Assembly: GCA_021829015.1 (NCBI GenBank) | Contig: JAJZOJ010000012.1 | Coordinates: forward strand, 4,149 to 28,404 | Direction of reading: 5' to 3' | DNA from: Microcaldota archaeon | Lineage (GTDB): Archaea > Micrarchaeota > Micrarchaeia > Micrarchaeales > Micrarchaeaceae | Length of the DNA stretch: 24,256 nt | Part shown: one piece after another, positions 5,631 through 12,984 of the stretch | How positions within the stretch are numbered: position 1 is the first letter of the stretch | Layout of the letters: each line of letters starts with the position of its first letter | Notes under the pieces: generated by a model | The model's database searches: none | What the model saw: the letters and a program-made list of their open reading frames with translations, nothing else | Told to the model about the DNA's origin: nothing | Position numbers and translations under genes: made by a program

Positions 5631-7178
5631 ATGCCGCCCTCGTGGGAAGATTTGTCCCCATATGGCTCCCTGGTGAATACATCATCGGTCGAGCCCAGGG
5701 CATACCAGATAAGCATAACCAAGAGCCTTTTTTCAGGGAGGAATACGCTGATCGTGCTGCCGACAGGACTCGGCAAGACCCTCATCGCGGTCTTCGCGAT
5801 CGCTAGGGCATTGCACATGGGCAGGAAGGCCCTTATACTAGCACCCACAAGGCCGCTGAACGAGCAGCATTACAAAAGCATGTCGGAACTGCTGAACATA
5901 GACCGTGGCGAGATTCTGCTGCTTACCGGCAGCATAAAGGGCTCCAACAGGATGAAGATGGAGGAGGCTGCGCGGGTTATAGTAGCCACGCCGCAGACCT
6001 TCTCGAACGACCTCAAGAGCGGAAGGATATCCATGGACGACTTCGGCATAGTGATATTCGACGAGTGCCACAGGGCGGTAGGAAGATACGCATATACCTA
6101 CATCGCTGAGGAGTGCAGGACTCGTGGTGTTCAGGTCATAGGGCTCACAGCCTCCCCCGGAAGCGACCGCAAGAAGATAAACGCGCTCGTAGCCGCGCTT
6201 GGCATACAGAGCATCGAGATGCGGATAAGCACCGATCCGGACGTAGCGCCCTACGTGATGCGGAAGGACGTTAGAAATATGATGGTCGAGACCGGGAAGA
6301 CGATATCCACGATAATGGAGGTCATCAGGCCGCTCATAGAGGAGCATCTCATGAACCTCTATTCCCACGGGCTTAGCCCTTTCAAGGATTTCAGGAACAT
6401 GCCGAAGGGGCGGCTATTGCAGATAGGCGATGCGATAAGGAAGATAGAGGCGCAGAACTACAGGTTCATGGGGATGTACAACTACATATACGTGCTCAAC
6501 CTGTCCCATGCGTACGACCTCGCCGCTTGCGAGGGGATATACCCGTTCGTGAACTACATTGAATCGCTGGAGCAGCGGGAGAACAAGAGCAGGACCCTGA
6601 AGGGGCTGCTCGCCAACAAGGCGGTTATGTCAGCAAAGGGGATTGCGAAGGAGGCGCTTGACAAGGGAGAGGAGCACCCGAAGATGCTGAAGATAGCCGA
6701 TATGCTGAAAGGGGAGCTCAAGGACGACAGCGCAATAATATTCGCGCAGTTCAGGTCAACGACAAGGCAGATAACCGATGTGCTGAAGCGCAACGGAATA
6801 GAGGCAAGGGAATTCGTTGGAAAGAAGGCTGGGATTACGCAGCAGCACCAGCAGGAGACGATAGGCGCATTCAGGGACGGGCATTTCAGGGTGCTTGTCG
6901 CGACCTCCATTGGGGAGGAAGGGCTGGACATACCCACTGTAGATACGGTAATATTCTACGAGCCGATACCCAACGAGATAAGGAACATACAGAGGAGGGG
7001 AAGAGCCGGGCGCATGAAGTACGGGCGCATCTTCATAATGGTGGCCAAGGGCACAAAGGACGAGGCCTACCTTTTCATATCAATGCATAGGGAGATGAAG
7101 ATGCGCGACAACCTCCTCAAGGCGAAGATGGCGCTGGAGAGCGGATGGGGCGGCAGGACAGGGCAGAAAAGGCTGTAG
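5631..7178 (+). CDS. Hef/FANCM-type superfamily 2 helicase, no nuclease domain
   Basis: The 515-residue protein has all SF2 helicase motifs. Q-motif region EPRAYQISI is followed by motif I PTGLGKT (44-50), motif Ia APTRPL, motif II DECH (144-147), motif III LTASPGS, motif V TSIGEEGLDIP, and motif VI QRRGRAGR (454-461). The order and the DECH box match Hef/FANCM/Mph1, which remodel stalled forks and branched DNA. Family Hef proteins in Thermococcales add an ERCC4-type nuclease and HhH tail, reaching roughly 750 residues. Here translation stops just after the helicase core, so the nuclease is missing. The ATG at 5631 is chosen from a TATA box 26 bp upstream. The next gene downstream is hjc, which could supply a nuclease activity. 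Confidence 0.93.
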   Translation: MPPSWEDLSPYGSLVNTSSVEPRAYQISITKSLFSGRNTLIVLPTGLGKTLIAVFAIARALHMGRKALILAPTRPLNEQHYKSMSELLNIDRGEILLLTGSIKGSNRMKMEEAARVIVATPQTFSNDLKSGRISMDDFGIVIFDECHRAVGRYAYTYIAEECRTRGVQVIGLTASPGSDRKKINALVAALGIQSIEMRISTDPDVAPYVMRKDVRNMMVETGKTISTIMEVIRPLIEEHLMNLYSHGLSPFKDFRNMPKGRLLQIGDAIRKIEAQNYRFMGMYNYIYVLNLSHAYDLAACEGIYPFVNYIESLEQRENKSRTLKGLLANKAVMSAKGIAKEALDKGEEHPKMLKIADMLKGELKDDSAIIFAQFRSTTRQITDVLKRNGIEAREFVGKKAGITQQHQQETIGAFRDGHFRVLVATSIGEEGLDIPTVDTVIFYEPIPNEIRNIQRRGRAGRMKYGRIFIMVAKGTKDEAYLFISMHREMKMRDNLLKAKMALESGWGGRTGQKRL

Positions 7179-7222
7179 GCGCACGTTATTTTTAATCCTT
7201 CCAGTGCAATATAAGCGATAGA

Positions 7223-7606
7223 GTGACCAGGTATTCGAAGGGCGCAAGGACGGAGCGTGAGCTGCTCCACGACCTCCATGGGAAGGGCTATTCCGTAATG
7301 AGGGGCGCGGGCAGCGGTGTCAACAGCCTCAGCCCCGATCTCATAGCGGTGAAGGACGGGAGAGGATTCGCCTTCGAGTGCAAGGCATGGGACAGGGACA
7401 GCCTGTCTATAGAGAACGACAGGTTCGAGGGCCTTGTCGAATGGCAGCGCAACACAAGGATGGAAACATTCATCGCATGGCGCATGAACGGCTCCGGCTG
7501 GTTCTTCATAAAGCTCGAGGAGATGAAGAGCAACGACAAGACAAGAACTGTATCGAAGAAAACAGCGCTCTCGATAAACCGCACCGCGGAGTCTATGTCG
7601 TTCTGA
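7223..7606 (+). CDS. hjc: Holliday junction resolvase Hjc
   Basis: Archaeal Hjc cuts four-way DNA junctions as a dimer with a PD-(D/E)xK active site. The 127-residue product shows the family pattern: KGARTERELLHDLHGKGY with E11, then RGAGSG, then SPDLIAV with D39, and FAFECKAW with E52 and K54. The C-terminal helices follow. The start is GTG at 7223, about 32 bp from the TATA-like TTATTTTTAA (7186-7195). No Shine-Dalgarno is present, so the mRNA may be near-leaderless, or it may be cotranscribed with the helicase whose stop lies 44 bp upstream. The tail after about residue 105 is Ser/Thr/Lys rich. The pairing with a nuclease-less Hef-like helicase suggests a joint role in fork or junction processing. 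Confidence 0.93.
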   Translation: MTRYSKGARTERELLHDLHGKGYSVMRGAGSGVNSLSPDLIAVKDGRGFAFECKAWDRDSLSIENDRFEGLVEWQRNTRMETFIAWRMNGSGWFFIKLEEMKSNDKTRTVSKKTALSINRTAESMSF

Positions 7607-7611
7607 TTATC

Positions 7612-8724
7612 ATGTACATTTACCTTGATGCGTATATCGCATTCCTGTTCCTTCTGTCCATTGCGATGGTTGCCGCCGCGATAAGGAGGCCAAAGGTCAA
7701 GGGATACCAATGGAAGAAAGGCTTCAATCCCAGGGTGCTGGTCATGATGCCATGCAAGGGCCATGACATAGACCTCGCTGGGACAATCCGCGCAGCGATG
7801 GGGCAAGACCTCAAGGGATACGATTTCATAACCATAGTTGAGGATGGGAAGGATTCCGCAATGATGGACATAAGGAAGGCAGGGGCTAGGCACATGCTTT
7901 CCGGTTCCTATAAGTGCAAGGGCAGCAAGAAGGTGAGGTCCCTTGCCGCAGCTATTAGCAAATTCAGGAACTACGATATATATGTCATACTTGATTCGGA
8001 CACAAGAGTCGACAGCAGATGGCTTGGCAGGCTCGTCGCGCCGCTTGCGGACAGAAGCGTTGGCCTATCAACTGCATTCCAGGTCTTCAACCCTGTCGGC
8101 GGCTTCTGGTCGAAGGTCAAGCATGCATGGGGCTTCATAGGGCAGGGGCTTCTCGAAAGCGAGAGGACTAGGTTCGGCGTGGGCAGCAGCCTTGCGTTCA
8201 GGAAGGATCTTATGTCAAGGAAGGATTTTAGGTACTTCTCAGATTCCATATCGGATGACATAGCGCTTACGAGCATAGCCAAGGGCAGGGGCCTTGGGAT
8301 AGCGTATGTAAGTAGCGCAAATCCCTCATCGGACTGCAATGACAGCTTCCCGCAGTTCGCGGAATGGTCCACCAGGCAGACAGCACTCCTCACCGCAGCG
8401 AACAGGAGGCTCCTTTATTTCGGCATAGCATCTTACTCTGCGATAATCCTCCTGCAGGTTTCATCGGTGGCGCTTGCGGCTCTTGTAAACCCATTGTTCC
8501 TTCTGTTCCTGATCCCCTCGATTGCAGGGGCGCTCAGGCTGTACGCAAGGTCCGGCAGGGCGTCATCGTTTTTCATATACTTCATCCTGAATCCTATATA
8601 CCTGGTGAACCTCGTTGCCGCATCAAGGATGCATGAGATAAAATGGCGCGGGAGCATTTACAGCCTGAATGAGATAACGCAGGGAGTCAAGGAGCATGCT
8701 GCAGGAATTGGCGGCCATGATTAA
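7612..8724 (+). CDS. Membrane glycosyltransferase family 2 (ceramide-glucosyltransferase/HpnI-like)
   Basis: A 370-residue GT-A fold enzyme lies between membrane segments. TM1 covers about residues 3-24. The catalytic domain follows with RVLVMMPCKGHD (41-52), the metal-binding DSD at 128-130 (VILDSDTRVDSRW), GVGSSLAFRKDL (189-200) and the base region SISDDIAL with D215/D216. In place of the usual (Q/R)xxRW it has EWSTRQ at 251-256. Three hydrophobic segments at about 270-292, 293-310 and 318-337 form the C-terminal anchor. This is the layout of GT21-type lipid glycosyltransferases, so a lipid acceptor is likely; sugar and acceptor are not known. The ATG at 7612 lies five bases after the hjc stop, so the two are probably cotranscribed. 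Confidence 0.87.
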   Translation: MYIYLDAYIAFLFLLSIAMVAAAIRRPKVKGYQWKKGFNPRVLVMMPCKGHDIDLAGTIRAAMGQDLKGYDFITIVEDGKDSAMMDIRKAGARHMLSGSYKCKGSKKVRSLAAAISKFRNYDIYVILDSDTRVDSRWLGRLVAPLADRSVGLSTAFQVFNPVGGFWSKVKHAWGFIGQGLLESERTRFGVGSSLAFRKDLMSRKDFRYFSDSISDDIALTSIAKGRGLGIAYVSSANPSSDCNDSFPQFAEWSTRQTALLTAANRRLLYFGIASYSAIILLQVSSVALAALVNPLFLLFLIPSIAGALRLYARSGRASSFFIYFILNPIYLVNLVAASRMHEIKWRGSIYSLNEITQGVKEHAAGIGGHD

Positions 8725-8827
8725 CGTCGGGAAGCCCTATTTACCGCGAGATAATAATTTTATTCCCGTATAACCGAATTCCAATTAAGTTTAAAAACCT
8801 TCCTACCTCAGTTTATACAGTGAGATT

Positions 8828-9244
8828 ATGCCAAGAACAACTGCAAGAACTGACAGATCAACACCGAAGCAGGGGAGCGCATGGCCCAATGGTCTAAGAC
8901 TGCTGGCAAGCCTCTTCTTCCTTTATGTAGTCTTTAACGTAACGGCCGGAGGTGCCCTAGTATTCACGAGCGGCACGCCGACGGTGTTCAACACGACCGG
9001 CCAGCTGTGGCTGCCATTGCTGCTTGGTGCCGCGGTGCTAAGCTCCATAGCCCTGTTCTTCTACAGCATAGGAGGACTTCTATGGAAGACCGCATCCTCG
9101 ACCGGACCAAAGCTGGCAAGCGTTGCGGCATTCACCCTCGTGGCTCTTACGGTAACTGCTGGAGCCGCCCTGGGAGTGCTGTTCTGGCTGACGATACTCG
9201 GCTTCATAATAAGCTGGGCAGGCGCAGTCGCGGAGAGGGAATAA
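8828..9244 (+). CDS. Small polytopic membrane protein, unknown function
   Basis: The 138-residue protein has a basic, hydrophilic N-terminus (about 22 residues, inside-positive) followed by hydrophobic segments at about 23-46, 60-86 and a long stretch at 96-130 that could be two helices, giving three or four TM segments. Gly, Ala, Thr and Ser are frequent, suggesting close helix packing. No motif identifies a transporter or enzyme family. A TATA box (GTTTAAAAAC, 8789-8798) lies about 34 bp upstream and a long pyrimidine tract follows the stop at once, so it looks like a monocistronic unit between the glycosyltransferase and the RNA polymerase operon. Function is unknown. Confidence 0.72.
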   Translation: MPRTTARTDRSTPKQGSAWPNGLRLLASLFFLYVVFNVTAGGALVFTSGTPTVFNTTGQLWLPLLLGAAVLSSIALFFYSIGGLLWKTASSTGPKLASVAAFTLVALTVTAGAALGVLFWLTILGFIISWAGAVAERE

Positions 9245-9290
9245 TTTTCCCTCTTTCTTTTTATTTTTTCTTTTCCTTTCCTTTTTAATT
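9245..9290 (+). terminator. Pyrimidine/T-rich terminator
   Basis: Immediately after the stop at 9244 comes about 45 bases made almost only of T and C, with several runs of four to six T. T-rich tracts on the non-template strand are the usual archaeal termination signal. This one insulates the RNA polymerase operon from the upstream gene. Confidence 0.7.
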
Positions 9291-9340
9291 CCGCAGTTCT
9301 GCCCAGGCCATTGAATGCGATAAAAGCGCATGGAAGTAGC

Positions 9341-9417
9341 ATTTAAATACCTATTCTTTTAATATTTAAACAGTACCGTCTTTGTTAGCCGTAATGCTGT
9401 AATCCTGCGGTGAGCTA
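9341..9417 (+). promoter_or_regulatory. RNA polymerase operon promoter and rpoH ribosome-binding site
   Basis: Two TATA-like boxes occur: ATTTAAATAC (9341-9350) and TTTAATATTTAA (9358-9369). GGTGA at 9409-9413 lies four bases before the TTG at 9418 and fixes that non-ATG start. A small inverted repeat ATGCG/CGCAT with a 7-nt loop (9315-9331) lies just upstream of the first box; its role is unknown. Confidence 0.6.
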
Positions 9418-9642
9418 TTGGTTCATGTACCCACACTTATACCGGAACATCAATTGCTGAGCCCAGCTGAAGCCAGGAAGATAGCTAAGAAATACAACTC
9501 ATTGCTTGAGAAATTCCCCAAGATACAGGATAGCGACCCGCAGGCGAAAAAGCTTGGGGCCAAGCCGGGGGACATGATAGCGATAAAGAGGAACGACCCT
9601 ACGGGCAGCTACACGTATTACAGGCTTGTTGTAAAGGGCTGA
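9418..9642 (+). CDS. rpoH: DNA-directed RNA polymerase subunit H (Rpo5)
   Basis: This is the archaeal counterpart of the C-terminal domain of eukaryotic RPB5, part of the polymerase jaw. The 74-residue product matches the family in length and pattern: VPTLIPEHQLLSPAEA, then KFPKIQDSDPQAKKLGAKPG, then DMIAIKRNDPTG and YYRLVVKG at the end. The start is a TTG at 9418, chosen because GGTGA lies at the right distance; the first residues after it (VHVPTLIPEH) are family sequence. It is the first gene of the rpoH-B''-B'-A'-A'' operon, with 32 bp before the next start. Confidence 0.97.
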   Translation: MVHVPTLIPEHQLLSPAEARKIAKKYNSLLEKFPKIQDSDPQAKKLGAKPGDMIAIKRNDPTGSYTYYRLVVKG

Positions 9643-9674
9643 AAGGCTGACGGAAGGTACGCAAAGGTGCGAAT

Positions 9675-11135
9675 ATGAATGGCCATGAGGTATTGGAATC
9701 TTACTTGAACTCCACGTCGATGGTGCAGCAGCAGGTCGAGAGCTATAACAGGTTCACGAGAATAGGCATGCAGAAGGTCGTGGAGAGCAATGGGATGGTG
9801 GAGCCGGAGGTATCCGATTTCGCGATAAAGTTCAAGGGCATAAGGATTGAGCCCCCTATAATAATAGAATCTGACAGCTCCACGAGGAAGATAATGCCAA
9901 TAGAGGCGCTGTCGAGGAACCTCACCTATGCGGCACCGATGTACATAACATACGTGCCTGTGGTGAGCGGCATAGAGAAGGACGACGCCGCGGGAGAGGC
10001 TTTCGTAGGGGAAATGCCAGTGATGATTAAGAGCGACCTCTGCTACACCCACAACATGACAAGGGAGCAGCTCATAAGCGAGGGGGAGGACCCTGACGAC
10101 CCTGGAGGGTATTTCATAATAAAGGGAACGGAGAGGGTTCTCGTAGGCGTAGAGGACCTGGCGCCGAACAGGATAATAACAACTAAGGAGACAGGAGGGG
10201 ACGTGGTGAGCAAGGTATTCTCCACTACAGTCAACTTCAGGGCGAGATGCAGCGTTACCAGGGATTCGTACGGCATATACAAGGTGCTGTTCCCGACGGT
10301 CTCCAAGGGCATGGACCTTGTCCTGCTGCTCTCCGCATTGGGGATAAAGCCGGAGGAGGCGATAAAGGGCATAGAGAACAAGGAGGTGCAGAACGACCTT
10401 CTCCTCAACATAGACCTGAGCAGCGCCAAGGAGCTTGCATCCAACGAGTCCATAATGGAGCTCGGCAAGATAGCTGCACCGAACCAGACGAAAGAATACC
10501 AGAAGAAGAGGGCGGAGATACAGCTCGACACTTACATACTGCCGCACATAGGCGACAGCTCCGAATCCAGGAAGCAGAAGGGCATATACCTGCTCAGGAT
10601 GGCGGAAAGGGCCTCGTTGGTTGCATACAGGTATGCGCGCGGCGATGACAAGGACCACTATGCGAACAAGAGGATAAAGCTCGCAGGGGACCTCATGGAG
10701 GAATTGTTCAACAACGCGTTCAAGTTCTTCATAAAGGACATAAAGTACCACATAGAGAGGACCACCGCAAGGGGGAGGAAGCTCAGCGTAAGGACGAACA
10801 TAAACCCCGATACGCTTACCGAGAAGATACTCTACTCCATGGGAACCGGCTCATGGCCTGCGGGCCAGACGGGAATATCGCAGGTTCTCGACCGCATGAA
10901 CATGACGAGCACCCTTGCGCACCTGCGCAGGGTCAAGTCCCCGCTGTCCAAGAAGCACCCGCACTTCAAGGCCAGGGACGTGCACGGCACGTACATAGGC
11001 AAGATATGCCCGAGCGAGACTCCAGAAGGTACGGACGTAGGGCTCACGAAGTACCTTGCGCTCATGTCGAAGATAACGGTCGGCGCAGACTACAAGGCAC
11101 TGGAGGAGAAGCTGAAGGAGTCCAAACTGATATGA
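9675..11135 (+). CDS. rpoB2: DNA-directed RNA polymerase subunit B'' (Rpo2 N-terminal)
   Basis: This 486-residue protein is the N-terminal half of the second-largest subunit: protrusion, lobe and fork. Recognisable stretches are QQVESYNRFTRIGMQKVV near the start, PMYITYVPVV, the region around GGYFIIKGTERVL, and the end region SPLSKKHPHFKARDVHGTY followed by GKICPSETPEGTDVGLTKYL. The last is the fork sequence (CPxETPEGxxxGL). The gene then stops and the second half continues as rpoB', the split also known in many Euryarchaeota. The ATG at 9675 is preceded by GGTGC. The gap to the rpoB' start is 12 bases. Confidence 0.98.
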   Translation: MNGHEVLESYLNSTSMVQQQVESYNRFTRIGMQKVVESNGMVEPEVSDFAIKFKGIRIEPPIIIESDSSTRKIMPIEALSRNLTYAAPMYITYVPVVSGIEKDDAAGEAFVGEMPVMIKSDLCYTHNMTREQLISEGEDPDDPGGYFIIKGTERVLVGVEDLAPNRIITTKETGGDVVSKVFSTTVNFRARCSVTRDSYGIYKVLFPTVSKGMDLVLLLSALGIKPEEAIKGIENKEVQNDLLLNIDLSSAKELASNESIMELGKIAAPNQTKEYQKKRAEIQLDTYILPHIGDSSESRKQKGIYLLRMAERASLVAYRYARGDDKDHYANKRIKLAGDLMEELFNNAFKFFIKDIKYHIERTTARGRKLSVRTNINPDTLTEKILYSMGTGSWPAGQTGISQVLDRMNMTSTLAHLRRVKSPLSKKHPHFKARDVHGTYIGKICPSETPEGTDVGLTKYLALMSKITVGADYKALEEKLKESKLI

Positions 11136-11147
11136 GAGGTGTTATGC

Positions 11148-12980
11148 TTGGCTGAAAACAACAACAGGAAATGCTACGTTTACATAGACGGAAGGCTGGT
11201 AGGCGCCGTCAAGTCAGGAAGGAAGCTGGCGGATGAGGTAAGGAAGAACCGCAGGCTCGGCGTAATATCCGGGGAGGTAAACGTCTCCTACGTTAGGAAG
11301 CTCAACGAGGTCCACATAAACGCGGACAGGGGCAGGGTAAGGAAGCCCTACATAGTCGTGGAGAACGGCGCAAGCAAATTCACTGAGGAGCTCAAGGCTA
11401 GGCTGAAGAACAAGGAGGTAGACTTCAACTACCTGGTCAGGAGGGGCATCGTGGAGTACCTAGATGCGGAGGAGGAGGAGAATGCGATAGTCGCGCTGAA
11501 CGAGGATGCGATATCCAGCGGCACGACCCACCTCGAGATAGACAAGTCCTCGATACTCGGATTGACCATGAACATAATCGTCTTCCCGGAATACAACACC
11601 ATAGGAAGGCATCCGATATCCTCGAACTTCGCTAAGCAGAGCCAGGGGCTCTATGCAACGAACTTCAACAGGAGGTACGACCCCAGGGCATTCGTGATGT
11701 ACTACCCGCAGAGGCCGATAGTCAACAGCCTGGCGTACAGGTCGCTGCACATGGACAGGCACCCGAACGGGCAGAACCTCGTCGTGGCGCTCTCCACGTA
11801 CTACGGCTACAACATGAAGGACGCGGTGATACTCAACAAGGCATCCGTGGAGAGGGGCATGGGAAGGAGCGCCTCCTACAAGACATACTCCGACGAGGAG
11901 AGGAGGTATCCGGGAAGCCAGCAGGACTATTTCAAGGTTCCTCCGGCAACTACGGAAGGCTACCTCGGCGAGCATGCATACTCCAAGCTCAGCGAGGACG
12001 GCATAATAGAGACTGAAACCACAGTTGGGGAGGGCGAGGCCCTCATAGGCAAGGTCTCGCCGCCAAGGTTCCTCGAGGAGCAGACGACATTCGGCGTCGG
12101 CGAGGAGAAGAGGAGGGACAACTCAGTTACGCTCAAGGCAGGGGAGGCAGGAGTGGTCGACAGCGTGATGATGTGCGAGACCACCAGCGCAACAAGGATA
12201 GCGAAGGTAAGGATAAGGAGCAACAGGATACCGGAGGTAGGGGACAAGTTCGCGAGCAGGCACGGGCAGAAGGGGGTAGTGGCGCTCATAGTCGACCAGA
12301 ACGACATGCCCTTCACTAAGGAGGGGATAGTGCCCGACCTGCTGCTCAACCCGCTCAGCCTTCCGTCAAGAATGACATTCGGGCACATGCTCGAGACGCT
12401 CATGGGGAAGGTCGGCGCCCTCAACGGCACGCTTCCCGACGGAACCGCATTCTCCACGAAGGGCAAGGAGCTGATAGACGAATACGGCTCGATACTGGAG
12501 GGCCACGGGTTCGACAAGTTCGGCGACGAGGATCTTTACGACGGGAGGAGCGGGAGGAAGTTCTCCGCGAAGGTGTTCAACGGAATAGTATACTACAACA
12601 GATTGATGCACATGGTCAGCCTGAAGCTCCAGGTGAGGTCAAGGGGGCCGGTGCAGATACTCACGCACCAGCCAACCGAGGGCAAGCCCAGGAGGGGAGG
12701 GCTCAAGTTCGGGGAGATGGAAAGGGATGCGCTTGTCGCCCACGGGGCGAGCCTGCTCATAAAGGAGAGGATGCTCGACCAGAGCGACAAGGCGGAGGTA
12801 TGGGTATGCAGGAGCTGCGGGGACGTTGGCTACTACGACTACATAAAGAACGTGCCGGTCTGCCAGACATGCAGCGGCAACGATCTTGAGATGGTCGAGA
12901 TAAGCTACGCATTCAAGCTGCTCTTCGACGAGATAAAGTCGCTGCACATCCTTCCGAGGATAAGGTTCAAGAAAGAGTGA
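11148..12980 (+). CDS. rpoB1: DNA-directed RNA polymerase subunit B' (Rpo2 C-terminal)
   Basis: The 610-residue protein carries the external, hybrid-binding, wall, anchor and clamp parts of the second-largest subunit. Landmarks are GRHPISSNFAKQSQGLY, the hybrid-binding GYNMKDAVILNKASVERGM, GDKFASRHGQKGVV at about residues 365-378, MTFGHMLETLMGK, the clamp-side HQPTEGKPRRGGLKFGEMER, and a C-terminal zinc ribbon with C554/C557 and C572/C575. The start is taken as TTG at 11148, because GAGGTG (11136-11141) lies six bases upstream; a GTG at 11139 would fall inside that signal. It follows rpoB'' by 12 bases and precedes rpoA' by four. No intein or insertion is seen. Confidence 0.97.
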   Translation: MAENNNRKCYVYIDGRLVGAVKSGRKLADEVRKNRRLGVISGEVNVSYVRKLNEVHINADRGRVRKPYIVVENGASKFTEELKARLKNKEVDFNYLVRRGIVEYLDAEEEENAIVALNEDAISSGTTHLEIDKSSILGLTMNIIVFPEYNTIGRHPISSNFAKQSQGLYATNFNRRYDPRAFVMYYPQRPIVNSLAYRSLHMDRHPNGQNLVVALSTYYGYNMKDAVILNKASVERGMGRSASYKTYSDEERRYPGSQQDYFKVPPATTEGYLGEHAYSKLSEDGIIETETTVGEGEALIGKVSPPRFLEEQTTFGVGEEKRRDNSVTLKAGEAGVVDSVMMCETTSATRIAKVRIRSNRIPEVGDKFASRHGQKGVVALIVDQNDMPFTKEGIVPDLLLNPLSLPSRMTFGHMLETLMGKVGALNGTLPDGTAFSTKGKELIDEYGSILEGHGFDKFGDEDLYDGRSGRKFSAKVFNGIVYYNRLMHMVSLKLQVRSRGPVQILTHQPTEGKPRRGGLKFGEMERDALVAHGASLLIKERMLDQSDKAEVWVCRSCGDVGYYDYIKNVPVCQTCSGNDLEMVEISYAFKLLFDEIKSLHILPRIRFKKE

Positions 12981-12984
12981 TCGC

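Noticed and set aside
7378..7611. Longer glycosyltransferase start overlapping hjc
   Set aside because: This part is an out-of-frame reading of hjc; the ATG at 7612 starts directly at the first TM helix.
9315..9331. Small inverted repeat ATGCG/CGCAT upstream of rpoH as a terminator
   Set aside because: No T-run follows it, and the pyrimidine tract before it already fits termination; it is mentioned only as a possible regulatory hairpin.
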